Shown piece after piece: positions 1 through 7,257 of a stretch of 27,016 nt of DNA (the stretch's first letter is position 1; every line of letters begins with the position of its first letter). The position numbers were made by a program, and so were the translations under genes. The notes below the pieces were generated by a model. That model was not told where the DNA came from. It was given only the letters and a program-made list of their open reading frames with translations, and ran no database searches. This stretch comes from an uncultured Eubacteriales bacterium (GTDB lineage: Bacteria; Bacillota; Clostridia; Oscillospirales; QAKW01), in assembly GCA_902492505.1 (NCBI GenBank), contig CABULU010000024.1:1-27016 (forward strand), given 5' to 3'.

Positions 1-129
1 GATGATTCTGTCATAGTATTCGTCGTCCGGCTCAAAATTGTTTTCGGCAAAAGTAAAGACAGACAATGCCGAAACAAGCATAAGCAGAGTCAGAATCATT
101 GACAGAACACGCTTTGTTGTTTGCTTCAT
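1..129 (-). CDS. Secreted protein, N-terminus only (runs off the window)
   Basis: Reading leftward from an ATG at 129, the frame is open to the window edge and gives 43 residues. It begins with a typical signal peptide: a basic MKQTTKR start, a hydrophobic stretch of about 18 residues, then a likely cleavage after Phe-Ala around residue 28. An acidic stretch (ENNFEPDDEYYD) follows. A ribosome binding site AGAGGAAG lies 6-7 nt upstream. The visible part shows export but no domain, so no function can be given. It is transcribed away from the carboxypeptidase gene that starts at 356. Confidence 0.7.
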   Translation of the reverse strand, partial: MKQTTKRVLSMILTLLMLVSALSVFTFAENNFEPDDEYYDRII

Positions 130-355
130 AACTTTCTTCCTCTCTGGTTTTAAAACTGTATTATAGATACAATAATACATAATTATTATAGCAAATGCGT
201 TGCTTAAAGGGCATATCTTCATGTTGCATATATACTACTAAATGCGATATTTTTGTTACTATTTTACAATATTTAATTTGCCGCCGCTGTGCGTATTGTC
301 ATTTAAAACAAAACAGGTACATATATTTTAGAAAATAAGATAAGGGAGGATAACG
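130..355. other. Divergent intergenic region, AT-rich
   Basis: This 226-base gap separates two divergently read secreted or cell-wall genes, so it should hold both promoters. Two TATAAT-like boxes face left (for example ATTATA on the plus strand at 185-190), but neither has a good -35 box 16-18 nt away. For the rightward gene, TTGTCA at 296-301 is followed by TATATT at 322-327 with a 20-nt spacer, which is too long to call. No hairpin, repeat or small gene was recognised. Confidence 0.5.
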
Positions 356-1486
356 ATGAAAAGAATTATTTCACTCATCACTGCCGCCGTCATCATGATT
401 TCCAGCACTGTTTTCACATATGCAGATGGCGGTCCGGAGATAACGGCGCCAAGCGCAATACTTGTAGAAAAGACAACGGGACGGGTGCTTTACGAAAAAA
501 ATCCGGACGAAAAAATGCGCCCGGCTTCCGTCACAAAAATAATGACTATATTATTAATAATGGAAGCCATTGAAAACGGACAGTTAAATTATAACGACAC
601 GGTGACCGCATCTGCATACGCAACATCCATGGGCGGCTCTCAGGTATATCTAAAAGAGAATGAGCAAATGTCCGTCGACGATATGTTAAAGTGCATCGTA
701 GTTGCTTCGGCAAACGATGCGTGCGTTGCTATGGCAGAGCATATTGCAGGTTCTGTTGACGAATTTGTAATTAAAATGAACGAACGGGCGCAGCAATTGG
801 GAATGACAAATACATCGTTCAAAAACTGTACCGGTCTTGAAGCGGAAGGACATCTTACAACCGCAAGAGATATTTCCATGATGTCCCGCGAGCTTTTAAA
901 ACATGATGACATCAAAAAGTACACAAAAATATGGATGGACAGTATTCGAGGCGGACAATTCGGTCTGACAAACACAAACAAGCTGATCCGTTTTTACGAC
1001 AAAGCGACAGGTCTTAAGACCGGATATACCAAGGAGTCCATGTACTGCATATCCGCCACAGCGGAGGACAACGGAATGGAACTGATCGCCGTTATTATGG
1101 CCGCTCCGTCCTCCGACGAGCGCAATGCCGACGCCAAAACGCTCTTAAACTACGGTTTTTCAAAATATGCGCTGTACAGTGCCGACAAACAGGAGCTCAT
1201 GCCGGTAAAGGTTATTAAGGGGAAAGCCGAAACGGTGCAACCGCAAATGCAGCAGATGATGAATCTTTTGGTGGAAAAAGGAACCGAAAAAGATATAAAA
1301 TGCGAAATTACATTATGCGAAGACGTAATGGCCCCGGTTGAAAAGGGTCAGAAATTAGGAGAGGCAAAGCTCGTTCTAAACGGTGAAGTTCTGAGCTCAT
1401 GTAATATAGAAGCACAGGAGGAAGTACCGAAAGCAGGAGTTTTTGATATGTTTATGGCAATATTAAACTATTTTTTAATTCTTTAG
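356..1486 (+). CDS. D-alanyl-D-alanine carboxypeptidase (serine peptidase S11, PBP5/DacF type)
   Basis: This exported penicillin-binding protein trims the terminal D-Ala from peptidoglycan stem peptides outside the membrane. The 376-aa sequence has a signal peptide (residues 1-23, ending TYA) and the three active-site motifs in order: SVTK at 58-61 (nucleophile Ser58, Lys61), SAN at 118-120 and KTG at 221-223. The PBP5-type C-terminal beta domain covers roughly residues 275-355. The protein ends in a hydrophobic, probably membrane-associating tail (VFDMFMAILNYFLIL). The start is fixed by AGGGAGGA at 342-349. pgi follows after 66 nt. The family is certain, but the paralogue (DacA, DacB or DacF) cannot be told from sequence alone. 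Confidence 0.93.
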   Translation: MKRIISLITAAVIMISSTVFTYADGGPEITAPSAILVEKTTGRVLYEKNPDEKMRPASVTKIMTILLIMEAIENGQLNYNDTVTASAYATSMGGSQVYLKENEQMSVDDMLKCIVVASANDACVAMAEHIAGSVDEFVIKMNERAQQLGMTNTSFKNCTGLEAEGHLTTARDISMMSRELLKHDDIKKYTKIWMDSIRGGQFGLTNTNKLIRFYDKATGLKTGYTKESMYCISATAEDNGMELIAVIMAAPSSDERNADAKTLLNYGFSKYALYSADKQELMPVKVIKGKAETVQPQMQQMMNLLVEKGTEKDIKCEITLCEDVMAPVEKGQKLGEAKLVLNGEVLSSCNIEAQEEVPKAGVFDMFMAILNYFLIL

Positions 1487-1552
1487 ACTTGAATATGTCA
1501 TTATAATATGATATTATACAGTCATAAGTACAAAAAGGAGAATTATAAAAAC

Positions 1553-2887
1553 ATGTCTGTATCCGTAAACAGAAAATACGTTGATTTATTTATTAACGAA
1601 TCGGAACGTGAATATCTAAAACCTTATGTTGAGGTCGCACATAACCAGCTGCACTCAAAAAAAGGACAGGGGAACGATTTTTTGGGCTGGCTCGACCTGC
1701 CTCTTAATTATGATAAGGAAGAGTTCGCAAGAATAAAAGCGGCAGCCGATAAAATAAAAAACAATTCCGACATACTTATAGTAATCGGAATCGGCGGTTC
1801 TTATCTCGGAGCCAGAGCCGCGATTGAATTTGTACACTCACAGCTTTACAACAATTTGAAAAAAAATACTCCGGACATTTACTTTGCAGGCAATAACATA
1901 AGCGCGGACTATTTAAACGATATTATAAGCCTGTGCGAGGGTAAGGACTTTTCCGTAAATGTAATTTCAAAATCAGGAACAACTACCGAGCCTGCAATCG
2001 CATTCAGAATATTTAAGGAAATGGCTGAGAAGAAATACGGTGCAGAGGGTGCAAAAGAGCACATCTTTGTCACGACAGATAAATCGCGCGGAACGCTTAA
2101 GTCACTGGCCGACGAACAGGGATATGAAACATTTGTTGTGCCCGATGACGTAGGCGGTCGCTACTCTGTGCTGACCGCAGTGGGTCTTTTGCCCATAGCG
2201 GTTTCCGGAGCCGATATTGACAGCATGATGCGCGGCGCAGCGGACGCGAGGTGCGATTTTCTGACAGAGGACAATGAATGCTACAAGTACGCCGTTGACA
2301 GAAACATACTGCTCAGAAAAAACAAAAGCATTGAAATGCTGATAAGCTATGAACCGTGCGCAGTCTATTTTGGAGAATGGTTTAAGCAGCTTATGGCAGA
2401 AAGCGAGGGCAAAGACAACAAGGGAATTTTCCCATCCTCCGCCAACTTTTCAACCGACCTGCATTCGCTCGGACAGTTTATCCAGGAGGGCAACCGCTGC
2501 ATATTTGAAACGGTGCTGAAATCCAAAGAAGTTAAGCGCAACATCACACTTGCCGAGGTTGACGGAAACATTGACGGTCTCAACTTCCTTTCGGGTAAAA
2601 CGGTTCAGTATGTCAACGATAATGCCTTTTTGGGTACAGTGCTTGCTCACACCGACGGCGGCGTTCCAAATATCATTTTGGAGTTTGACAGATACGACGA
2701 ATACAATTTCGGATATCTCGTTTACTTTTTTGAAAAGGCGTGCGCACTGTCAGGATATCTGCTCGGAATAAATCCGTTTGACCAGCCGGGAGTCGAAGCG
2801 TACAAAAAGAATATGTTTGCACTGCTCGGAAAGCCGGGCTATGAAAAGGAAACAGCCGAAATTAACGAGAAAATCGGCAGGAAATAA
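1553..2887 (+). CDS. pgi: Glucose-6-phosphate isomerase
   Basis: This cytoplasmic enzyme interconverts glucose 6-phosphate and fructose 6-phosphate in glycolysis and gluconeogenesis. The protein shows the sugar-phosphate-binding SIS loops (VIGIGGSYLGARAA and SKSGTTTEPA), the first family signature (DDVGGRYSVLTAVG) and the second near the C-terminus (NPFDQPGVEAYKK). At 444 aa it is the normal length of the Firmicutes form. I placed the start at 1553 because AAGGAG at 1535-1540 precedes it. The frame is open back to an ATG at 1508, but that has no ribosome binding site and would add 15 residues not expected in the family. A TATAAT at 1502-1507 may belong to a promoter but lacks a good -35 box. 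Confidence 0.96.
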   Translation: MSVSVNRKYVDLFINESEREYLKPYVEVAHNQLHSKKGQGNDFLGWLDLPLNYDKEEFARIKAAADKIKNNSDILIVIGIGGSYLGARAAIEFVHSQLYNNLKKNTPDIYFAGNNISADYLNDIISLCEGKDFSVNVISKSGTTTEPAIAFRIFKEMAEKKYGAEGAKEHIFVTTDKSRGTLKSLADEQGYETFVVPDDVGGRYSVLTAVGLLPIAVSGADIDSMMRGAADARCDFLTEDNECYKYAVDRNILLRKNKSIEMLISYEPCAVYFGEWFKQLMAESEGKDNKGIFPSSANFSTDLHSLGQFIQEGNRCIFETVLKSKEVKRNITLAEVDGNIDGLNFLSGKTVQYVNDNAFLGTVLAHTDGGVPNIILEFDRYDEYNFGYLVYFFEKACALSGYLLGINPFDQPGVEAYKKNMFALLGKPGYEKETAEINEKIGRK

Positions 2888-3037
2888 CGACCTGTACCCT
2901 ACACAGGCAGATAAAATATCTGACCAAAAGATTTTCTCAAACGAACAAGATCGTTTCGGAAAAGGTGGTCATGATACTGTTTGTTCCAAGGTACTTGTAA
3001 TTCACCTCCGCTTACACGCGGTGAAAGGAGTTTCAAC
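2888..3037 (+). promoter_or_regulatory. Structured 5' leader of unknown class before the small P-loop gene
   Basis: The 150 nt between pgi and the next gene are rich in complementary segments. A long imperfect hairpin is built from TGACCA (2921-2926) with TGGTCA (2966-2971), TTTTC (2932-2936) with GAAAA (2959-2963), and AAACGA (2939-2944) with TCGTTT (2951-2956). Smaller hairpins are CCTGT/ACAGG (2891-2907) and CAGATA/TATCTG (2908-2922); the latter competes with the long one. Next to the start codon, TTCACC pairs with GGTGAA, and the same segment holds CACCTCC, which could instead mask the GGAG ribosome binding site at 3027-3030. I recognise no known riboswitch, T-box or protein-leader consensus. 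A regulatory role is inference from pairing potential only. Confidence 0.4.
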
Positions 3038-3442
3038 ATGATTAAAGTAATTATCGGAACAAAAGGCACCGGGAAAACCAAACGTCTGATTGAGATGGTA
3101 AATTCCTCAGTCGATACCGAAAAGGGACATATTGTATGTCTTGAATACGGAGACGGTCTCAAATACGATATATCCTCACAGGTAAGACTGATTAACATTA
3201 AAGATTACGGAATCAGCGGCTTTGATGCGTTCAGCGGATTTATAAAGGGACTTTTGGCGTGCAACTACGATATTTCATCAGTTTTTGTTGACGGCGCGCT
3301 TAAAATTACCGGCAATGACCTTGAAAAATTAGGTGAAACTCTTGCAGACTTGGAAAAGGTTGTGGAAAGCACCACCATCACCGTGCTTGTTTCGGCAGAC
3401 GCACACAGCGCACCCGAATCGGTAAAGAAGTACATCATTTAG
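3038..3442 (+). CDS. Small P-loop NTP-binding protein, unknown function
   Basis: This 134-aa protein opens directly with a beta strand and a Walker A loop (IIGTKGTGKTK, GxxGxGKT at residues 7-14). A hydrophobic strand ending in aspartate (ISSVFVDGAL) could serve as Walker B, and another strand (TITVLVSAD) follows. It has no membrane segment or signal peptide. It resembles the small conserved ATP-binding proteins of Clostridia that lack a known role, and the fold suggests a minimal nucleotide-binding domain. The start at 3038 follows AAAGGAG (3024-3030). The frame stays open upstream to 2981, but that part lies in the structured leader. A strong terminator follows, so the gene ends its transcription unit. 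Substrate and partner are unknown. Confidence 0.75.
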   Translation: MIKVIIGTKGTGKTKRLIEMVNSSVDTEKGHIVCLEYGDGLKYDISSQVRLINIKDYGISGFDAFSGFIKGLLACNYDISSVFVDGALKITGNDLEKLGETLADLEKVVESTTITVLVSADAHSAPESVKKYII

Positions 3443-3457
3443 CCTAAAAGAACATAT

Positions 3458-3488
3458 AACCCGCCCAGGACAATGTTCCGGGCGGGTT
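3458..3488. terminator. Bidirectional intrinsic terminator between convergent genes
   Basis: AACCCGCCC (3458-3466) pairs perfectly with GGGCGGGTT (3480-3488), a nine-pair GC-rich stem around a 13-nt loop that can itself pair GGA with TCC. It lies between the plus-strand P-loop gene and the minus-strand DUF1015 gene and can serve both. The T-run is short on each side. Confidence 0.8.
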
Positions 3489-3510
3489 TGTATATCGGTT
3501 TATGTAAATT

Positions 3511-3933
3511 TCAATCGGTCGTTATGCGTCTGCACTCAAGGTAAAAACGCTTATCGGCGGCGTGCCCCATAGAAAATGTTTTTCTTGGGAGTATGCCGTC
3601 TTTTTTTATCACGTCAAAAAAGCTGCTTTTGCTTATACCGTCAACAATAAAACCAATACGCCGCGGCTGTGAAGCAAGCGTTTTGACAACCTCCTCACCG
3701 TGAATATAGTCGGTTTTCCCGCCGTTTATTTTGGTGTATTCATCAATAAAATCCTGGATATTACCGACTGTTACAGCTCCACGGGGATTAGTAAAGGTGT
3801 ATTTTTGCTCACTTTTTCCGATTATGACTGTAAATATCTGTCCGTCATGCACTCCCGCTTTAAGACCGCAGAAATCTGCAAATTCACGCATGAATTTATC
3901 GGTATCAACATCAAATAGCACCCTAACTGTCAT
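3511..3933 (-). CDS. DUF1015 family protein, C-terminal part of a split gene
   Basis: These 140 residues match the C-terminal third of DUF1015 proteins: a VRVLFDVDTD start equivalent to the family's 'HRVLF' segment, then TDYIHGEE, an IGFIVDG strand, DGILPRKTFSMGHA and a terminal RFYLECRRI. All are features of the end of a roughly 410-aa protein. The frame overlaps the end of the upstream DUF1015 frame by 11 nt and is offset from it, so the two cannot be read as one chain without a shift. An ATG at 3933 with a weak TTGGAG 13 nt upstream might allow coupled re-initiation. A frame-breaking deletion in a once single gene is the simplest reading; see the findings. Confidence 0.7.
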   Translation of the reverse strand: MTVRVLFDVDTDKFMREFADFCGLKAGVHDGQIFTVIIGKSEQKYTFTNPRGAVTVGNIQDFIDEYTKINGGKTDYIHGEEVVKTLASQPRRIGFIVDGISKSSFFDVIKKDGILPRKTFSMGHAADKRFYLECRRITTD

Positions 3934-4726
3934 GAAGATTTACAAGCTCCAAAAGCGCATATCTTGCCGGATGATTTTTTGCCTTTTGACCAAGCTTATC
4001 CTTGAGCATTTCATAATACTGTTTTGCGGCGGCAAGTGAATGATTACCATCTCCCATGGCATACAGCATAGGAGTTTCATCTTCGGAATCCGCATACAGC
4101 TTTTCAATTGCTGACATCGCCAAAACAACGTTCTTTCCATGCACTCGATAGCCGCAAATATGTCCGCTGCTCTGCATAAGTTCAAAATCATACAGCTTTT
4201 CAAGCGCGGCTTTTTTCTCCGAGTATGGCTCAATTACGGTTTTTTGCGGATCGTTTAGCAACATCATTATATGCGGCATTTCTACAGCCGCCTTTGCGCG
4301 CACCTTGACGCGCGCGGGCAGGCGTGAGGTCACGGTTGCCTCTGTCGGACGGCAAAGAGCTTTCGTATCCTTGGAAAAATCATATATTTCCAAATCAATC
4401 GCACCCACAAGACCGCGCCGCACTCTACCGTCTGCAAGAGTTCGTTCAACGTAAACAAAACTGTCCTTAATCTCCCTAAACACGCCCGAATTGAGATATT
4501 CTCTCATAGATTTTGTGATTTTTTCAAAACGGGATTCAGAATCGTCAAGATATATTTCGGGAAGCATAAGCGACAGAGTAGAAACGCTGTCGCCCACTGT
4601 TTTTTCAACCGACCTCCAATACTCCGGCTCGCTTGTATACTGGTCGCAGGCAACGCAGCTCCACTTTGTCATATCTGCGCTTGCAGGAATCAGAATGTCA
4701 GTCGGAATAAATCCGCAATTTTTCAT
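3923..4726 (-). CDS. DUF1015 family protein, N-terminal part of a split gene
   Basis: The 267-aa frame begins as DUF1015 proteins do (GFIPTDILIPASADMTKWSC, then a DQYTSEPEYW segment). It contains the family landmarks RRGLVGAIDLE, YDFSKDT, RPTEATV, MLLNDPQKTVIEP and MGDGNHSLAAAK. It stops straight after ELVNLHDS, where intact members continue through a short acidic stretch to an 'HRV' motif. The remainder lies in another frame at 3511-3933. DUF1015 proteins have been linked to serine-kinase-like activity in some organisms, but that cannot be inferred here. It is the last gene of the operon that starts with DUF951, 52 nt after the aminopeptidase, with AAGGTG as ribosome binding site. Confidence 0.75.
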   Translation of the reverse strand: MKNCGFIPTDILIPASADMTKWSCVACDQYTSEPEYWRSVEKTVGDSVSTLSLMLPEIYLDDSESRFEKITKSMREYLNSGVFREIKDSFVYVERTLADGRVRRGLVGAIDLEIYDFSKDTKALCRPTEATVTSRLPARVKVRAKAAVEMPHIMMLLNDPQKTVIEPYSEKKAALEKLYDFELMQSSGHICGYRVHGKNVVLAMSAIEKLYADSEDETPMLYAMGDGNHSLAAAKQYYEMLKDKLGQKAKNHPARYALLELVNLHDS

Positions 4727-4778
4727 GTTTTTTCACCTTTCCGCCGCATATAAAAGACTGGTTACGGCACTATAATAC

Positions 4779-6125
4779 TCAGTCCTCCAAAAATACCCTA
4801 AATGCCCGAACCGTTTCAAAAACGTCCGCCTTGGAGGCTATTTCATAAGGCGCGTGCATTGACAAAAGTCCGACACCGATATCAACCGTATCGACATTGC
4901 GGTTGGCAATGTATTTTGCGACCGTACCGCCGCCTCCGGCGTCCACCTTACCCAAAAGTCCCGACTGCCAAATAACGTTATTGTTATCAAACAGGTTGGC
5001 AAAGTATGCCATTGTCTCGGCAGACGCATCTGACGTGCCTGATTTACCCCGTGCACCCGTATACTTTGTAACGGTAGGTCCACAACCGAGAATACTCGCA
5101 TTCTGTTTGTCAAGAACTGAAGGATATATAGGGTCAAATGCGGCGTTCACATCCGCCGATAAACATTTACTTTTAAGATTCACAAGATGCTTGTTGCAGC
5201 TTTCGCATATTTTATCAACAACCATGTCAAAATAGCTGCTTTGCACGCCGGTGACTCCGTCAGAGCCGGTTTCTTCCTTATCGACAAGCGCAACAAGCAG
5301 CGTGCGCCCGGAAGGCTTAGCTTCCATCAACGCTTCAAATGCCGTCCATGCGCAAATTCTGTCATCGTGACCATAAGCGCCGATAAGGCTTTTGTCAAAG
5401 CCGACGCTTGAAGCAGGAAGCTGAGGTACAAAGCTGATTTCCGCACAAATCAGATCCCGCTCGGTTATTCCGTAACGTTCATTCAATATTTTCAGCACAT
5501 TAAATTTAACTTTATCATTATCTTCAGTCTGTCCGCCTATTGTACCGCAAATAATACGCAAATCCTCTCCCTCGATTGCTTTTCCGAGCGTTTTGCCCGC
5601 CTGCTCCGAAGCAAGATGCGGCAAAAGATCCGTTATACAAAATGTATATCCGTTTTGAGAAAAATCGACGGTTTTCCCGTCGCGGGTAACAGCCACGCCC
5701 TCCATTTCAAGCGGCAGAGCAGTCCACTGATACTTTTTTATTCCGCCGTAATAGTGTGTTTTAAGCATGGCAATGCCATTGTCCTCACAAAGCGGCTGAG
5801 GTTTTAAATCGAGACGCGGAGAATCTATATGAGCCGCACAATAATGAATTCCGTCACTTTCCGGATTACTGCCCATAATACCGAAAAATACAGACTTATC
5901 TCTGTTCAACGCATAAAATTTGTCTCCCGGCTTAAGATTTTTTTTAAAGTCAAGAGCTTTAAATCCGTTTTTTTTCGCCCGTTCAACAAAATAACGTGTA
6001 CACGCCCGCTCAGTCTTACATGTATTTAAAAATTCTATGTATCTGTCACTGACTGCAAAAATTTCGCCGTGTTCCGAGCTTTCCTCAAAAATATTCTTCT
6101 TTTTATAAATAAGATTGTCAGACAT
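4779..6125 (-). CDS. apeB: M18 family metallo-aminopeptidase (aspartyl aminopeptidase type)
   Basis: This cytoplasmic dizinc aminopeptidase should release N-terminal residues, typically acidic ones, from peptides. The 448-aa protein has the M18 landmarks: AAHIDSPRLDLKP with His99 and Asp101, the bridging aspartate in GHDDR (254-255), the catalytic/metal Glu pair in DKEETGSDG (284-285), a GGGGTVAKYIA segment, and the last metal-ligand histidine in SMHAPYE (424). The ordering and length fit the long form found in Clostridia. AGGAGG lies 8 nt before the ATG. It sits 11 nt after the transglycosylase gene in the same operon. Substrate preference is inferred from family membership. Confidence 0.93.
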   Translation of the reverse strand: MSDNLIYKKKNIFEESSEHGEIFAVSDRYIEFLNTCKTERACTRYFVERAKKNGFKALDFKKNLKPGDKFYALNRDKSVFFGIMGSNPESDGIHYCAAHIDSPRLDLKPQPLCEDNGIAMLKTHYYGGIKKYQWTALPLEMEGVAVTRDGKTVDFSQNGYTFCITDLLPHLASEQAGKTLGKAIEGEDLRIICGTIGGQTEDNDKVKFNVLKILNERYGITERDLICAEISFVPQLPASSVGFDKSLIGAYGHDDRICAWTAFEALMEAKPSGRTLLVALVDKEETGSDGVTGVQSSYFDMVVDKICESCNKHLVNLKSKCLSADVNAAFDPIYPSVLDKQNASILGCGPTVTKYTGARGKSGTSDASAETMAYFANLFDNNNVIWQSGLLGKVDAGGGGTVAKYIANRNVDTVDIGVGLLSMHAPYEIASKADVFETVRAFRVFLED

Positions 6126-6136
6126 AAAAAATCCTC

Positions 6137-6664
6137 CTAATAAATAAGTTCATATATACGCTTGACCGTTAAAACTTTTTTCACGTACTTTTCCGTTTCG
6201 GGGAAAGGAATACTTTTAAGCAAAATACCGTCATCGGAGTGCTCACTGTCGGAGAGCCATTTCAGCACATTTCCCCTACCTGCATTATATGCCGCCAGAG
6301 CTACAGATTCTTCGCCGAATTCGCTGAGAAAAAGCGAATAAATACAACAGCCGTACTTTATATTTGATTTAGCATCATAAAGAACGCTTGCAAGTACACC
6401 GGTATCTCCCGACTTCATCGCCGCCCATTGAAGCGTATCCGGAGTTATCTGCATAAGACCGGAAACAGAATAAGGTTCAAAGCCGCTTTCGCACTTTATG
6501 ACGGCATATATGAGATTTTCACTTATATTATAACGTTTAGCATACTCCGAAACATAGTCCGAATACTTACGTGGATATATAAAACGCAACACGGCCACTG
6601 CACAAACAAAAGCCGCAATAAGCGATAAAAATACAATAACAGGGCGCAGGTATCTTTTGCTCAA
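6137..6664 (-). CDS. Membrane-anchored lytic transglycosylase (SLT domain)
   Basis: This enzyme should cleave the MurNAc-GlcNAc bond of peptidoglycan outside the membrane. The 175-aa protein has an N-terminal membrane segment (about residues 8-29) and then a goose-type lysozyme/SLT domain with catalytic Glu59 in KCESGFEP, GLMQITP (69-75) and AAYNAG (123-128). The segment between the catalytic glutamate and GLMQ is about five residues shorter than usual: the AGA-type loop found in most members is missing. The start codon overlaps the coaE stop by 4 nt (ATGA), so translation is likely coupled. This coaE-transglycosylase pairing recurs in Clostridia. Confidence 0.92.
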   Translation of the reverse strand: MSKRYLRPVIVFLSLIAAFVCAVAVLRFIYPRKYSDYVSEYAKRYNISENLIYAVIKCESGFEPYSVSGLMQITPDTLQWAAMKSGDTGVLASVLYDAKSNIKYGCCIYSLFLSEFGEESVALAAYNAGRGNVLKWLSDSEHSDDGILLKSIPFPETEKYVKKVLTVKRIYELIY

Positions 6665-7248
6665 GTAAAAGTTCCTTTCAAAATTTTATCGGCAATTTCA
6701 CGCACTCGTTTTTCAAGCGATTTAAAATCACCGTCATTTTCAATCACATAATTACAGTTTACTCTGTAAAAATCGGCATTTTTTTGATTTGCAAGCCGTT
6801 TTTGAGCCTCGGATATGCTTATACCGTCACGGTTGCAGATTCGTTCCACGGTATTCCGCGCAACAACACCTACCGTCACGGTACAGATACTGTCCAGACC
6901 GTATTCAAACAGCATCGGTGCGTCAACAAGCACAGATTCTTCACCACATTGCATAATTTCAAATTTGATCTGAAAATTAACATACGGCATAACAAGCTCC
7001 ATAAGCATATCATACGATTTTTTATCAGAAAAAACGATTTTGCCAAGCTCTTTTCTGTTGAGTACGCCATCGGAAACACAATGCTTACCGAACATATCCG
7101 CCATAGTTTTTAAAAGCTGCGGATTTTTATAAACCTTTTCATGTACAAGACGATCGCAGTCAATATGATAAAAACCAAGCTGCGAAAATATAAGCGCAGC
7201 GGTAGTCTTGCCGCTCCCGCTCTGACCGGTTATTCCAGCAACTATCAT
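6661..7248 (-). CDS. coaE: Dephospho-CoA kinase
   Basis: This enzyme makes the last step of coenzyme A synthesis, phosphorylating the 3'-hydroxyl of dephospho-CoA with ATP. The 195-aa protein starts with a P-loop (GITGQSGSGKTT, residues 6-16), then the DCD substrate motif at 30-32, a VDAPMLFE strand, and the lid region RNTVERICNRDGIS with its conserved arginines. The length is typical. The ribosome binding site TAGGAGG includes the TAG stop codon of the preceding tsaC gene, so the two are tightly packed in one operon. Its own stop overlaps the transglycosylase start. Confidence 0.95.
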   Translation of the reverse strand: MIVAGITGQSGSGKTTAALIFSQLGFYHIDCDRLVHEKVYKNPQLLKTMADMFGKHCVSDGVLNRKELGKIVFSDKKSYDMLMELVMPYVNFQIKFEIMQCGEESVLVDAPMLFEYGLDSICTVTVGVVARNTVERICNRDGISISEAQKRLANQKNADFYRVNCNYVIENDGDFKSLEKRVREIADKILKGTFT

Positions 7249-7257
7249 CGCGACCTC

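Noticed and set aside
1508..1552. Upstream start for glucose-6-phosphate isomerase
   Set aside because: There is no ribosome binding site, and the added residues are not part of the family.
2888..3037. preQ1-I riboswitch or T-box in the leader before the P-loop gene
   Set aside because: The CCTGT/ACAGG loop is too short for preQ1-I and lacks its A-rich tail pairing. No T-box TGG..ACCGCG element or specifier stem is present.
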